A stretch of DNA of 63,323 nucleotides from an uncultured Prevotella sp. (GTDB taxonomy: Bacteria; Bacteroidota; Bacteroidia; Bacteroidales; Bacteroidaceae), in contig CAMVOS010000011.1 of assembly GCA_947169185.1 (NCBI GenBank), positions 1 through 63,323 on the forward strand, given 5' to 3'. Below the pieces are notes generated by a model. It was not told the DNA's origin, did not search any database, and worked only from the letters and a program-made list of their open reading frames with translations. Positions 45,401 to 51,764 of the stretch are shown one piece after another (positions within the stretch are counted from its first letter, which is position 1; each line of letters opens with the position of its first letter). The translations under genes and the position numbers were made by a program.

Positions 45401-45581
45401 CAACTATTTCGCACGTGTCGTCAAGGAATGCTACCTGGTAGTCGGGAGACTCCGACTCTATGCGCCAATACTTATTGAACTGTCGTTTATCCAACTTGGA
45501 TGTCTGCGCATTTGTTGCTGATTGTGCAGGCGACAACAAGGAGAATAAAACGATGAATGTTGTAATTAGACCCGTTCTCAT
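42420..45581 (-). CDS. DUF6250 plus PcRGLX/YetA-like (PL26-type) rhamnogalacturonan enzyme
   Basis: A 1053-residue secreted protein, signal peptide MRTGLITTFIVLFSLLSPAQS. The first about 230 residues look like the DUF6250 concanavalin-type domain (YDACVMDEGK, HWYHVKIESSTTGHTRFYMDGE). The remainder resembles exo-rhamnogalacturonan lyase proteins with an N-terminal barrel (VPLHWVGNGKAGPVSFGIPFAQGEV), a central beta-sandwich (VRTVIKIAGVH) and a C-terminal alpha/alpha toroid (YEDVQEGMSSPYGIARTH, VGGFAWDNTELATPMWLWY). It would attack rhamnogalacturonan I and pairs functionally with the divergent GH105 gene. The assignment is from remembered family blocks; the catalytic residues were not mapped. 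Confidence 0.7.
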   Translation of the reverse strand: MRTGLITTFIVLFSLLSPAQSATNAQTSKLDKRQFNKYWRIESESPDYQVAFLDDTCEIVAPKGLTLWRKEKLKKGMTVEYDACVMDEGKASDRLSDLNCFWLASDPKGKDLWARATWRSGIFTRCYTLQMYYLGYGGNHNSTTRFRRYDGNEAGVEDATKRPAILQEYTDAPHLLTANHWYHVKIESSTTGHTRFYMDGECIVDYHDPQPLESGWFGFRTTLSRTRITNFRYYETPYLSLTKTGVPLHWVGNGKAGPVSFGIPFAQGEVKDISTLTLSDDIQTDAWINAKWPDGSVKWAGLAAVIPEGSKDLKVVTAQKKKKEKGLMVTTADNQLIVHTGRLTAYLPKHGIHIFDSLYLNGKKVGGASSLISTTETDVYHSQLNTVEVERAGNVRTVIKIAGVHRNLAGRERLPFVVRLYFYQESDQMRMVHTFIYDGDEHRDMIRSLGIRLHVPMREEAYNRHIVFATDHGIWTEPVQPLDGRRPLMMSDNRHRNIQAEQMEGKRIPEYSAFDARNRELLDHWAKWDGFRLSQLTDNSYAIRKRATSDSPWIGTLTGTRSPGYSFVGDVSGGIGICLKDFWQSYPSTIQIEKARSKEAELTMYLWSPEAEEMNLCHYDTVAHNLLASYEDVQEGMSSPYGIARTHVLTLKAYDCYPGKEAIIRSAQSMAADAHLLPTPDYLYEKRAFGIWSLPKAASDPVEQRLEAFIKAYQGYIEENKWYGFWNYGDIMHTYDEERQSWRYDVGGFAWDNTELATPMWLWYNFLRTGRHDIWRMAEAMTRHCSEVDTYHIGPFAPLGSRHNVTHWGCGAKEARISQAAFNRFYYYLTTDERTGDLMREQTDADTLLYHLDPMRIAEPRSLYPSSAPARLRIGPDWLAYAGNWMTEWERFGTEKYKNKILTGLQSIAQLPDGIFTGNLAKGYNPATGKITYDGDPSVRSTNHLMTIMGGFEVMNELMPMMKCSAFEKVWIDFARRYKQMAFEIRHSNFPVRRLEAFAAWQDRDPQRAATVWKALWNHGDSTSNTNDAALWSLDAIYMQEVLTKTTKVAKRH

Positions 45582-45603
45582 TCCGATTCGTTTTAAGTGT
45601 GCT

Positions 45604-45612
45604 GCAAAATTA
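45604..45612 (-). promoter_or_regulatory. -7 box of the PL26-like gene (TAATTTTGC)
   Basis: GCAAAATTA on the plus strand, 23 bp before the ATG at 45581. Confidence 0.6.
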
Positions 45613-45655
45613 GTGTTTTTTTCGCAGATTGCCTATATATTTATCAAAATTTTTG

Positions 45656-45664
45656 TACCTTTGT
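45656..45664 (+). promoter_or_regulatory. -7 box of the GH105 gene (TACCTTTGT)
   Basis: Lies 27 bp before the GH105 ATG in the divergent region shared with the PL26-like gene. Confidence 0.55.
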
Positions 45665-45690
45665 AGCAGCTATTATATAAACAGACCACA

Positions 45691-47094
45691 ATGAAGCAAA
45701 AACTAATTCTTTCTTTACTGCTATGTGGGGGCGCTTGGCTGACCACAACGCATGCACAGCAAGTGAACGACAACAACACACCGCTGCATCTGATGAAGCC
45801 GGAATACGTGACGGGCTACGGTGTGCCTACTGTGAATCAGGTGAAAAAGACCATGGACCGTGTACTGCAATATATCGATGCCGAGACACCTGCCATGCTT
45901 GTGGATAAACAGACGAACAGGGAAGTGACCAAACTAAAGGATATTGATGCTGACACGCAGTTGAAGCAGGGCGGTTTCCGCCTGACGAGCTACGAATGGG
46001 GCGTTACCTATTCGGCTGTGCTGTCTGCCTATTCGGCTACAGGTGACGAAGCCTACCGCAACTATGTCACCAAACGTCACAAACTCTTGGCAGACATTGC
46101 ACCTTATTTCCAAAAGGTTTATGCGAAGAACCAGCAGATTGACGTGAATGTGCGTCGTATCATCGACCCCCATGCGCTGGATGATGCTGGTGCCGTCTGC
46201 TGTTCGATGATTAAGGCCGATCTCATGGGCCTGGCAGCTAAAAATTCCCTGCGACCGCTCATCGATAACTATGTCGAATATATCATGAATAAAGAGTACC
46301 GACTTGCTGATGGCACCTTTGCCCGCCTGCGCCCACAGAAGAATACCGTGTGGCTCGATGATATGTTCATGGGGGTGCCCACAGTGGCCTATATGGGCAA
46401 ATTCACAGGTCAAAGTAGCTATTACGATGAGGCTGCCCGACAGGTTGTTCAGTTTGCCAACCGCATGTGGGTTGAGGCAGATGGTTTGTTCCGTCATGGC
46501 TGGGTAGAGGACATGAATCCACATCCCGCTTTCTATTGGGGACGCGCCAATGGTTGGGCTATATTGACCATGAGCGAGGTGCTCGATGTGCTGCCTACTG
46601 ACCATCCACAGCGCCCTTTCATCCTCGGACTGTTAAGGAAACACGCTTCCGGACTGGCGCGTCGTCAGCACCACACGGGTTTTTGGCACCAACTGCTCGA
46701 CCGCAACGATACCTACTTGGAGACTTCGGCCACTGCTATCTATACCTATTGCCTGGCACATGCCGTCAGTCAAGGCTGGCTTGATGCCAAGGCATTCGGC
46801 CCTGTGGCCTTGTTAGGTTGGCATGCGCTGCAGTCGGCTGTAAACGATAAGGGTCAGGTTCAGAATGTCTGCGTAGGAACGGGTATGGGCTTCGATGCTG
46901 CTTTCTATGCCCACCGTCCGGTACATGTCATGGCTGCTCATGGTTATGGTCCTACTATTTGGGCAGGTGCTGAAATTATCCGTCTGCTACGTCAGCAGCA
47001 TCCCAAACAAAACGACTCGGCTGTACAGTTCTACGACAATGAGGTACCAACCGATCAGCCTATCTTTAACTATGACGGTAAGATAAGATTTTGA
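45691..47094 (+). CDS. GH105 unsaturated rhamnogalacturonyl hydrolase
   Basis: Removes the unsaturated uronic acid left at the end of pectin fragments by lyases. Signal peptide MKQKLILSLLLCGGAWLTTTHAQ. The (alpha/alpha)6 barrel carries the family blocks YEWGVTYSAVLSAY, NTVWLDDMFMGVPTVAYMG (catalytic Asp), FYWGRANGWAILTMSEVLDVL, GFWHQLLDR and YLETSATAIYTYCLAHAV. 467 residues, somewhat longer than minimal members. It is secreted, so it acts in the periplasm on products of the divergent PL26-like enzyme. Its 3' end is 12 bp from the convergent MerR gene. Confidence 0.9.
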   Translation: MKQKLILSLLLCGGAWLTTTHAQQVNDNNTPLHLMKPEYVTGYGVPTVNQVKKTMDRVLQYIDAETPAMLVDKQTNREVTKLKDIDADTQLKQGGFRLTSYEWGVTYSAVLSAYSATGDEAYRNYVTKRHKLLADIAPYFQKVYAKNQQIDVNVRRIIDPHALDDAGAVCCSMIKADLMGLAAKNSLRPLIDNYVEYIMNKEYRLADGTFARLRPQKNTVWLDDMFMGVPTVAYMGKFTGQSSYYDEAARQVVQFANRMWVEADGLFRHGWVEDMNPHPAFYWGRANGWAILTMSEVLDVLPTDHPQRPFILGLLRKHASGLARRQHHTGFWHQLLDRNDTYLETSATAIYTYCLAHAVSQGWLDAKAFGPVALLGWHALQSAVNDKGQVQNVCVGTGMGFDAAFYAHRPVHVMAAHGYGPTIWAGAEIIRLLRQQHPKQNDSAVQFYDNEVPTDQPIFNYDGKIRF

Positions 47095-47106
47095 GCGGAA
47101 CTTAGC

Positions 47107-47457
47107 TCATTGCAGATAGTCCATCTGTCGCTTCAGGGCTTGCAACTCTGTGCGGATATTCATCAATCGCGTCAGTACTTCGGACTTACGGTCAGCGCCG
47201 TCGCGATTGCTATTGATGATCTTCTTGGCTGCAGCCAACTTGAAGCCACGCACCTTCACAAGGTTGTAAATCAGGCGAATCTGTTCGATGTCCTTTTCTT
47301 GATACTGGCGAATTTTCGCGGGCCCGGTATTCTTTGGCTTCAAATACGGAAACTCTTGTTCCCAATAGCGGAGGGTACTCTCATTTACGCCAAACATTTG
47401 TGCTACTTCCTTGATGGAGTAGTACAACTTCAGGTTCTTGTTCAAGTTAAGTGCCAT
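47107..47457 (-). CDS. MerR-family transcriptional regulator
   Basis: Short DNA-binding protein (about 116 residues). The winged helix at the N-terminus carries LYYSIKEVAQMFGVNESTLRYWEQEFPYLKPKN, typical of MerR; a helical segment follows (RGFKLAAAKKIINSN). A longer frame would need a TTG start at 47478 lying on the -7 box, so I use the ATG at 47457. No sensor domain is visible; this type is common in Bacteroidetes without a known ligand. It diverges from nhaD with mirrored promoters, so it might regulate that gene. Confidence 0.85.
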   Translation of the reverse strand: MALNLNKNLKLYYSIKEVAQMFGVNESTLRYWEQEFPYLKPKNTGPAKIRQYQEKDIEQIRLIYNLVKVRGFKLAAAKKIINSNRDGADRKSEVLTRLMNIRTELQALKRQMDYLQ

Positions 47458-47474
47458 ATCTTTCTTATTTTTCG

Positions 47475-47536
47475 GCAAAATTACAAAATTATTATGAATT
47501 ATGTATTATTAATTATGATTTATTTTGTAATTTTGC
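47475..47536. promoter_or_regulatory. Mirror-image divergent promoters of merR and nhaD
   Basis: GCAAAATTACAAAAT (47475-47489) and ATTTTGTAATTTTGC (47522-47536) are exact inverted copies, 15 bp each, containing the -7 boxes of both genes (TAATTTTGC). The 32-bp centre is nearly all A and T. A dimeric regulator or one shared open complex could act on both promoters. Confidence 0.7.
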
Positions 47537-47570
47537 GCACAAATTACGAACAAACTATTTTTAACGCATT

Positions 47571-48902
47571 ATGTCAACATTAACAATTTGCATTGTGGTG
47601 CTCTTTGTAGCGGGTTATCTTTGTATTGCCCTCGAGAGCCTGACGCGAGTCAACAAGGCAGCCATCGCGCTGCTGATGTGTGTGGGATGTTGGACACTGC
47701 TCATGCTGGGTCCCGCAGCTTATTATCCTTCAATTCCGGTAGATGGGGTGGTCCACCACATCGCAGAAGTCATTGAACATCATTTGGGCGATGCTGCTGG
47801 CACGTTATTCTTCCTGATGGGTGCCATGACCATTGTCGAGATTGTAGACTCTAATGGTGGTTTTAATTTCGTGCGCGACACGATGAAGACGCGCTCCAAG
47901 CGCAAACTCCTGTGGCGTGTGGCCTTTATGACTTTCTTCTTATCGGCCATCCTTGACAATCTAACCACCTCTATCGTTATGATTATGGTGCTGCGAAAAC
48001 TGGTTCAGGAACGTACCGATCGTATGATTTATGCTGCGTTGGTTATCATCTCGGCCAACTCAGGTGGTGCTTTCTCACCCATTGGCGATGTTACCACCAT
48101 CATGTTGTGGATCAAGGGCGTCATCACCACGCAGGGTGTCATTTCCGAGATTTTCATTCCTTCGCTAGTCTCTATGGTTATTCCTGCTGCTATTCTTAGT
48201 ATGTCGCTGAAAGGCAAGTTCGACAAGGAACAGAATCTGCCCAACGCAAATGTTAGCCAGTTTACAAAGGCACAGCGTGACATTATCTTCTGGCTGGGTG
48301 TTGGCGGTCTGGTCTTTGTACCTATCTTCAAGACCATTACCCATCTGCCGCCGTTCATGGGCATCCTGCTCGTCTTAGGTGTACTGTGGACCACCACTGA
48401 GATTTTCCATTATAACACCTCTGAGGAAGACACTATGGCCAAGCGTGTTTCCGACATCATGACCAAGATCGACCTCTCCACCATTATGTTCTTCTTGGGC
48501 ATCCTCATGGCTGTTGCTGTGCTTCAGGAGGTCGGTGTGCTTACCATGCTGGGTAAGGGTCTTGATAGCACTTTCGAGGGCAACCACTACCTTGTCACAG
48601 GCATCATCGGTGTACTCAGCAGCATCGTCGACAACGTGCCTCTCGTTGCTGGCTGTATGGGCATGTATCCTGTAGCGGAAGTTGGCGACCTGGCTGTTGA
48701 TGGCATCTTCTGGCAACTTCTGGCCTATTGTGCCGGTGTTGGTGGTTCCATGCTCATCATTGGTTCTGCCGCTGGTGTCGTTGTTATGGGTCTGGAGAAG
48801 ATATCCTTTGGCTGGTATATGAAGCGCATCACGTGGATAGCCTTTGCTGGCTACCTCGCTGGTATCCTTGTTTACTGGCTTGAGAAGACCTTCTTGTTCT
48901 AA
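47571..48902 (+). CDS. nhaD: NhaD-type Na+/H+ antiporter
   Basis: Inner-membrane sodium/proton exchanger of the ion-transporter superfamily. 443 residues with about 11-12 hydrophobic segments. Family blocks: FFLMGAMTIVEIVDSNGGF, FFLSAILDNLTTSIVMIMVLRKL, ISANSGGAFSPIGDVTTIMLWIKG, GVLSSIVDNVPLVAGCMGMY and GGSMLIIGSAAGVVVMG. The two D-N-x-T/P re-entrant motifs are intact. Single gene with its own promoter and terminator. Confidence 0.92.
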   Translation: MSTLTICIVVLFVAGYLCIALESLTRVNKAAIALLMCVGCWTLLMLGPAAYYPSIPVDGVVHHIAEVIEHHLGDAAGTLFFLMGAMTIVEIVDSNGGFNFVRDTMKTRSKRKLLWRVAFMTFFLSAILDNLTTSIVMIMVLRKLVQERTDRMIYAALVIISANSGGAFSPIGDVTTIMLWIKGVITTQGVISEIFIPSLVSMVIPAAILSMSLKGKFDKEQNLPNANVSQFTKAQRDIIFWLGVGGLVFVPIFKTITHLPPFMGILLVLGVLWTTTEIFHYNTSEEDTMAKRVSDIMTKIDLSTIMFFLGILMAVAVLQEVGVLTMLGKGLDSTFEGNHYLVTGIIGVLSSIVDNVPLVAGCMGMYPVAEVGDLAVDGIFWQLLAYCAGVGGSMLIIGSAAGVVVMGLEKISFGWYMKRITWIAFAGYLAGILVYWLEKTFLF

Positions 48903-48935
48903 GAAACTACATACAACATTATGAGATAATGTTTC

Positions 48936-48959
48936 GGGAGCCTTTGGGCTCCCTTTTTT
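48936..48959 (+). terminator. Rho-independent terminator of nhaD
   Basis: GGGAGCC-TTTG-GGCTCCC stem followed by six T, 34 bp after the nhaD stop. Confidence 0.9.
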
Positions 48960-48998
48960 ATGTCATTAGGATAGTGCTTTTCTGTATCCTAACGACAT
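48960..48998. repeat. 14-bp inverted repeat at the end of the kinase operon
   Basis: ATGTCATTAGGATA and TATCCTAACGACAT pair at 13 of 14 positions around an 11-nt loop, ending 1 bp from the stop of the last kinase gene. No T-run follows on the minus strand, so it may stabilise or end the kinase transcript by another route. Confidence 0.6.
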
Positions 48999-48999
48999 T

Positions 49000-51762
49000 T
49001 CATTGTTCAGTAAGCGGAATCCAAAACCAGAAGGTAGAGCCATGGCCTTCACCTTCGCTTTTCACACCGATTTTACCACCGCACTTTCTGACAATGGCAC
49101 GGCAGATGGAGAGTCCAAGGCCTGTGCCCTGCACGAAGTCGTTGAGCTTGACAAAACGTTCGAAAACACTGGTCTGTTGGTCAAGGGGTATTCCTGCGCC
49201 TGTGTCCTCGCAATAGAAATAGATGCCGTCAACAGGTTTCCTGATGTACGCCATGCCGTCTTCGGCTTTGTAGCCCACGCGTATATGGCCCTGCTTGGTG
49301 TACTTGACAGCATTGGTGACGAAGTTTGTGAGCAACTGTTGCAGACGGCCTGCGTCAATCACGGCAGGGAAGGTAGAGTAGGGATTGTCCTTTTGGAATT
49401 CGACGTCTGGGTTCTGCACACGTTGCTGAAGCGAAAGGCAGATGTCGTCGAAGACGCGCGACAGGTCAAGATGCTGGGGTTCGATGGCTAGCGACTGTCC
49501 CATGCTGGAGGCTTCGAGAATGTCGTTGATGAGTCGTAGCAACATGTCGCAGTTGTTACGGATGATACGTATGAACTCCATACGCTCGTTATTGTCTTCG
49601 ACCATGGGCAGTAGGTCGCTGAAGCCTACGATGGCATTGAGCGGGGTACGGATTTCGTGCGTCATATTAGCCAAGAAGGCGCTCTTTAGCTTGCCGGAGT
49701 CCTCTGCACGCTCGGTTTCCTGACGCAGGCGTTCCTGTGCCGACATAAGCTGGGTGATGTCACGTGCTATGCCAAAGAAATCGGTCAGTTGTCCGTTGTT
49801 ATTAAAGTTGGGCATGCCGCTGACGGCAAACCAGCACGGTTCGTTTTGTAAGGGCGTGTAGTTGTACTGGTGGATGACGCTGAACGGCTGTTGCTTGGCA
49901 ATGAAGTCGCGTAGCTGTATGAGGGCACCAGCACGACTCTTTTCGGGTACACCATTGGTAAACTCGTTAAGCGACTCGGTGTATTCTGACATGTGGGACT
50001 TGCGCGAGAAGTGTACCAGATCGGTGACTGGATCGTAGCGCCATACAAAAATCTTGCTTTCCTCCAATAGGTAGCTTAGCTGCTGGTCGTAGCGGCGGAT
50101 GGTCTCATTAGTGTGTTGCAGCTTTTGTTCGTGTTGGTGTTCCTGCAGATACATTTGGCGTTCGGCAGTCACATCGCGCGAGGTGATGATATAGAATACC
50201 AGCAGACCGTTGTCGTCGAATAGCGGAGCGACCTTGTTTTCCATGTAGAGGTCTAAATTGACATTGGGCAGCAAGATGTGCTGGCAGGTATGGAATGGTT
50301 CGCGGTCCGTGGCGTTGTAGTCGTCTCGGATATGTGGCATTTCAAACAGATTAATGCTCATGAAGAAGTCTTCGTTCTGCGGGGTGATGTGACAGAGTTC
50401 ACGCATCTTCTGGTTGAGATCGAGCAGGTTACCATCCTTGTCGTAGAACGCCATGGCCATGATATTGGTATCGAACAGCAACTTATATTTGGCTCCCAGA
50501 TCTTGGTTATGGCGCTCTTCCACTACGTCGCGCGTGATGTCCTTGACGGTATGAATGATGTAGCGTGGTATGCCGTTTTCTCGTTCCAGTACGGCACTAC
50601 CGCTGAAGATGTGCCAGTCAGGGCTTTGCTCTGTACCGGCATTCCAGCGACGTTCCATCTGCCAATGGTCGAGGTCGCCGCGCTCCATAGCTTCAATCTT
50701 TTCACGGAATTCGTCGCGCTGGTTGGGGTCCGTACGGTTGAGAATGTCGTCGATAGTCATGCCGTTTTCGGGCATTAGGTAGCCATGGCGGTTCCTGATC
50801 TTGCGTGTTTTTAGGTCGTATTCCAGAATAGAGTATGCGCCCATGTTTAGGGCTTGCAACATCATGCTGTTGAGGTCAGCACTATGGCGTACGGCATTGC
50901 GCACGCGGATGGTGATGAGACGGCTGAAGAGGAATGCTACCAAACAGACTATAGCGACACCTACCAGCACGTAGGGTGCCCATGGTGAGGCATTGTCGTG
51001 CTGACGCTCAGGATGGAACCAGCGGTCGTAGATGGGCTGGATATCGCCAGCCTGTTCGAGACGGGTGAACTCCTCGTCGATGAGGTCGATGATTTTATGG
51101 TCGTAGCCAATGATGCGCAACTCACCAGCAGGGAGGTCAATTTCGTCGAGGGCAATGTTGTCGATGTTCAGTTCTTGGATTTTACGTTTCAGAGGCAACT
51201 CGCCCCAGATGAAGTACTTCTGCTTGCTGCTGCTGATGTTGCTGAGGGCAGTCTTGGGCGTCGTGAAAATCTGGGTGAAAGGCTGTTCACCCATAGCCCG
51301 TAGCGTCAGAGCGCCATAGTCGTCCTCTTTAAGCATCAGTGTGTCGCCTTTAGTCAGGTGTCGCAGACTGTTCAGGGGAGGGGTGTCCACGTGTCGTGCT
51401 GCCCGCAGTGTATAGTAGTTGATGTACTTCTTGGTGGTCACGTAGGGATGGCCTTTGAAGTTGATGGACAGTGCGTGGATGAGGTCAGCCTCGTGATTGG
51501 CAAACATCTCGTTGACGCTATGCCATTCCTGCATGACGAACTTGTGTGGAATGCCTATGTGCTTCAGTATCATGTCGAGCACCTCAATATTGTAGCCTGA
51601 GGGTTGTCCGTCGGTATTCAGAAACTCAAAAGGCTGGAAATCCCAGTCGGCAGCAATTACCAGTGGTCGCTCGTCAGTATAGCCATAGTTGTCGCTGGCA
51701 GCAGCTTGGGCAGGCAGTAACATGCTGAACAGCAGCAGTATTTGTGAGAATATCTTTTTCAT
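49000..51762 (-). CDS. Sensor histidine kinase with periplasmic solute-binding domain, canonical H-box
   Basis: 920 residues, fourth and last gene of the kinase operon. Signal peptide (to about residue 22), then a solute-binding domain of the SBP_bac_3/BvgS type (about 30-270: LVIAADWDFQPFEFLNTDGQPSGYNIEVLDMIL). A transmembrane helix (about 280-300) is followed by several PAS-like regions (about 310-680), HisKA with His702 (ANMTHEIRTPLN) and an ATPase domain with Asn817 (TNFVTNAVKYTKQG), DTGAGIP and GTGLGLSI. All kinase motifs are intact. There is no receiver or DNA-binding domain. It starts 2 bp after the preceding kinase gene. The ligand may be an amino acid or other small solute; this cannot be read. 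Confidence 0.92.
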   Translation of the reverse strand: MKKIFSQILLLFSMLLPAQAAASDNYGYTDERPLVIAADWDFQPFEFLNTDGQPSGYNIEVLDMILKHIGIPHKFVMQEWHSVNEMFANHEADLIHALSINFKGHPYVTTKKYINYYTLRAARHVDTPPLNSLRHLTKGDTLMLKEDDYGALTLRAMGEQPFTQIFTTPKTALSNISSSKQKYFIWGELPLKRKIQELNIDNIALDEIDLPAGELRIIGYDHKIIDLIDEEFTRLEQAGDIQPIYDRWFHPERQHDNASPWAPYVLVGVAIVCLVAFLFSRLITIRVRNAVRHSADLNSMMLQALNMGAYSILEYDLKTRKIRNRHGYLMPENGMTIDDILNRTDPNQRDEFREKIEAMERGDLDHWQMERRWNAGTEQSPDWHIFSGSAVLERENGIPRYIIHTVKDITRDVVEERHNQDLGAKYKLLFDTNIMAMAFYDKDGNLLDLNQKMRELCHITPQNEDFFMSINLFEMPHIRDDYNATDREPFHTCQHILLPNVNLDLYMENKVAPLFDDNGLLVFYIITSRDVTAERQMYLQEHQHEQKLQHTNETIRRYDQQLSYLLEESKIFVWRYDPVTDLVHFSRKSHMSEYTESLNEFTNGVPEKSRAGALIQLRDFIAKQQPFSVIHQYNYTPLQNEPCWFAVSGMPNFNNNGQLTDFFGIARDITQLMSAQERLRQETERAEDSGKLKSAFLANMTHEIRTPLNAIVGFSDLLPMVEDNNERMEFIRIIRNNCDMLLRLINDILEASSMGQSLAIEPQHLDLSRVFDDICLSLQQRVQNPDVEFQKDNPYSTFPAVIDAGRLQQLLTNFVTNAVKYTKQGHIRVGYKAEDGMAYIRKPVDGIYFYCEDTGAGIPLDQQTSVFERFVKLNDFVQGTGLGLSICRAIVRKCGGKIGVKSEGEGHGSTFWFWIPLTEQ

Positions 51763-51764
51763 GT

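Noticed and set aside
47458..47478. Longer MerR protein from a TTG at 47478
   Set aside because: The TTG is part of the -7 box TAATTTTGC, so it would lie upstream of the transcription start.
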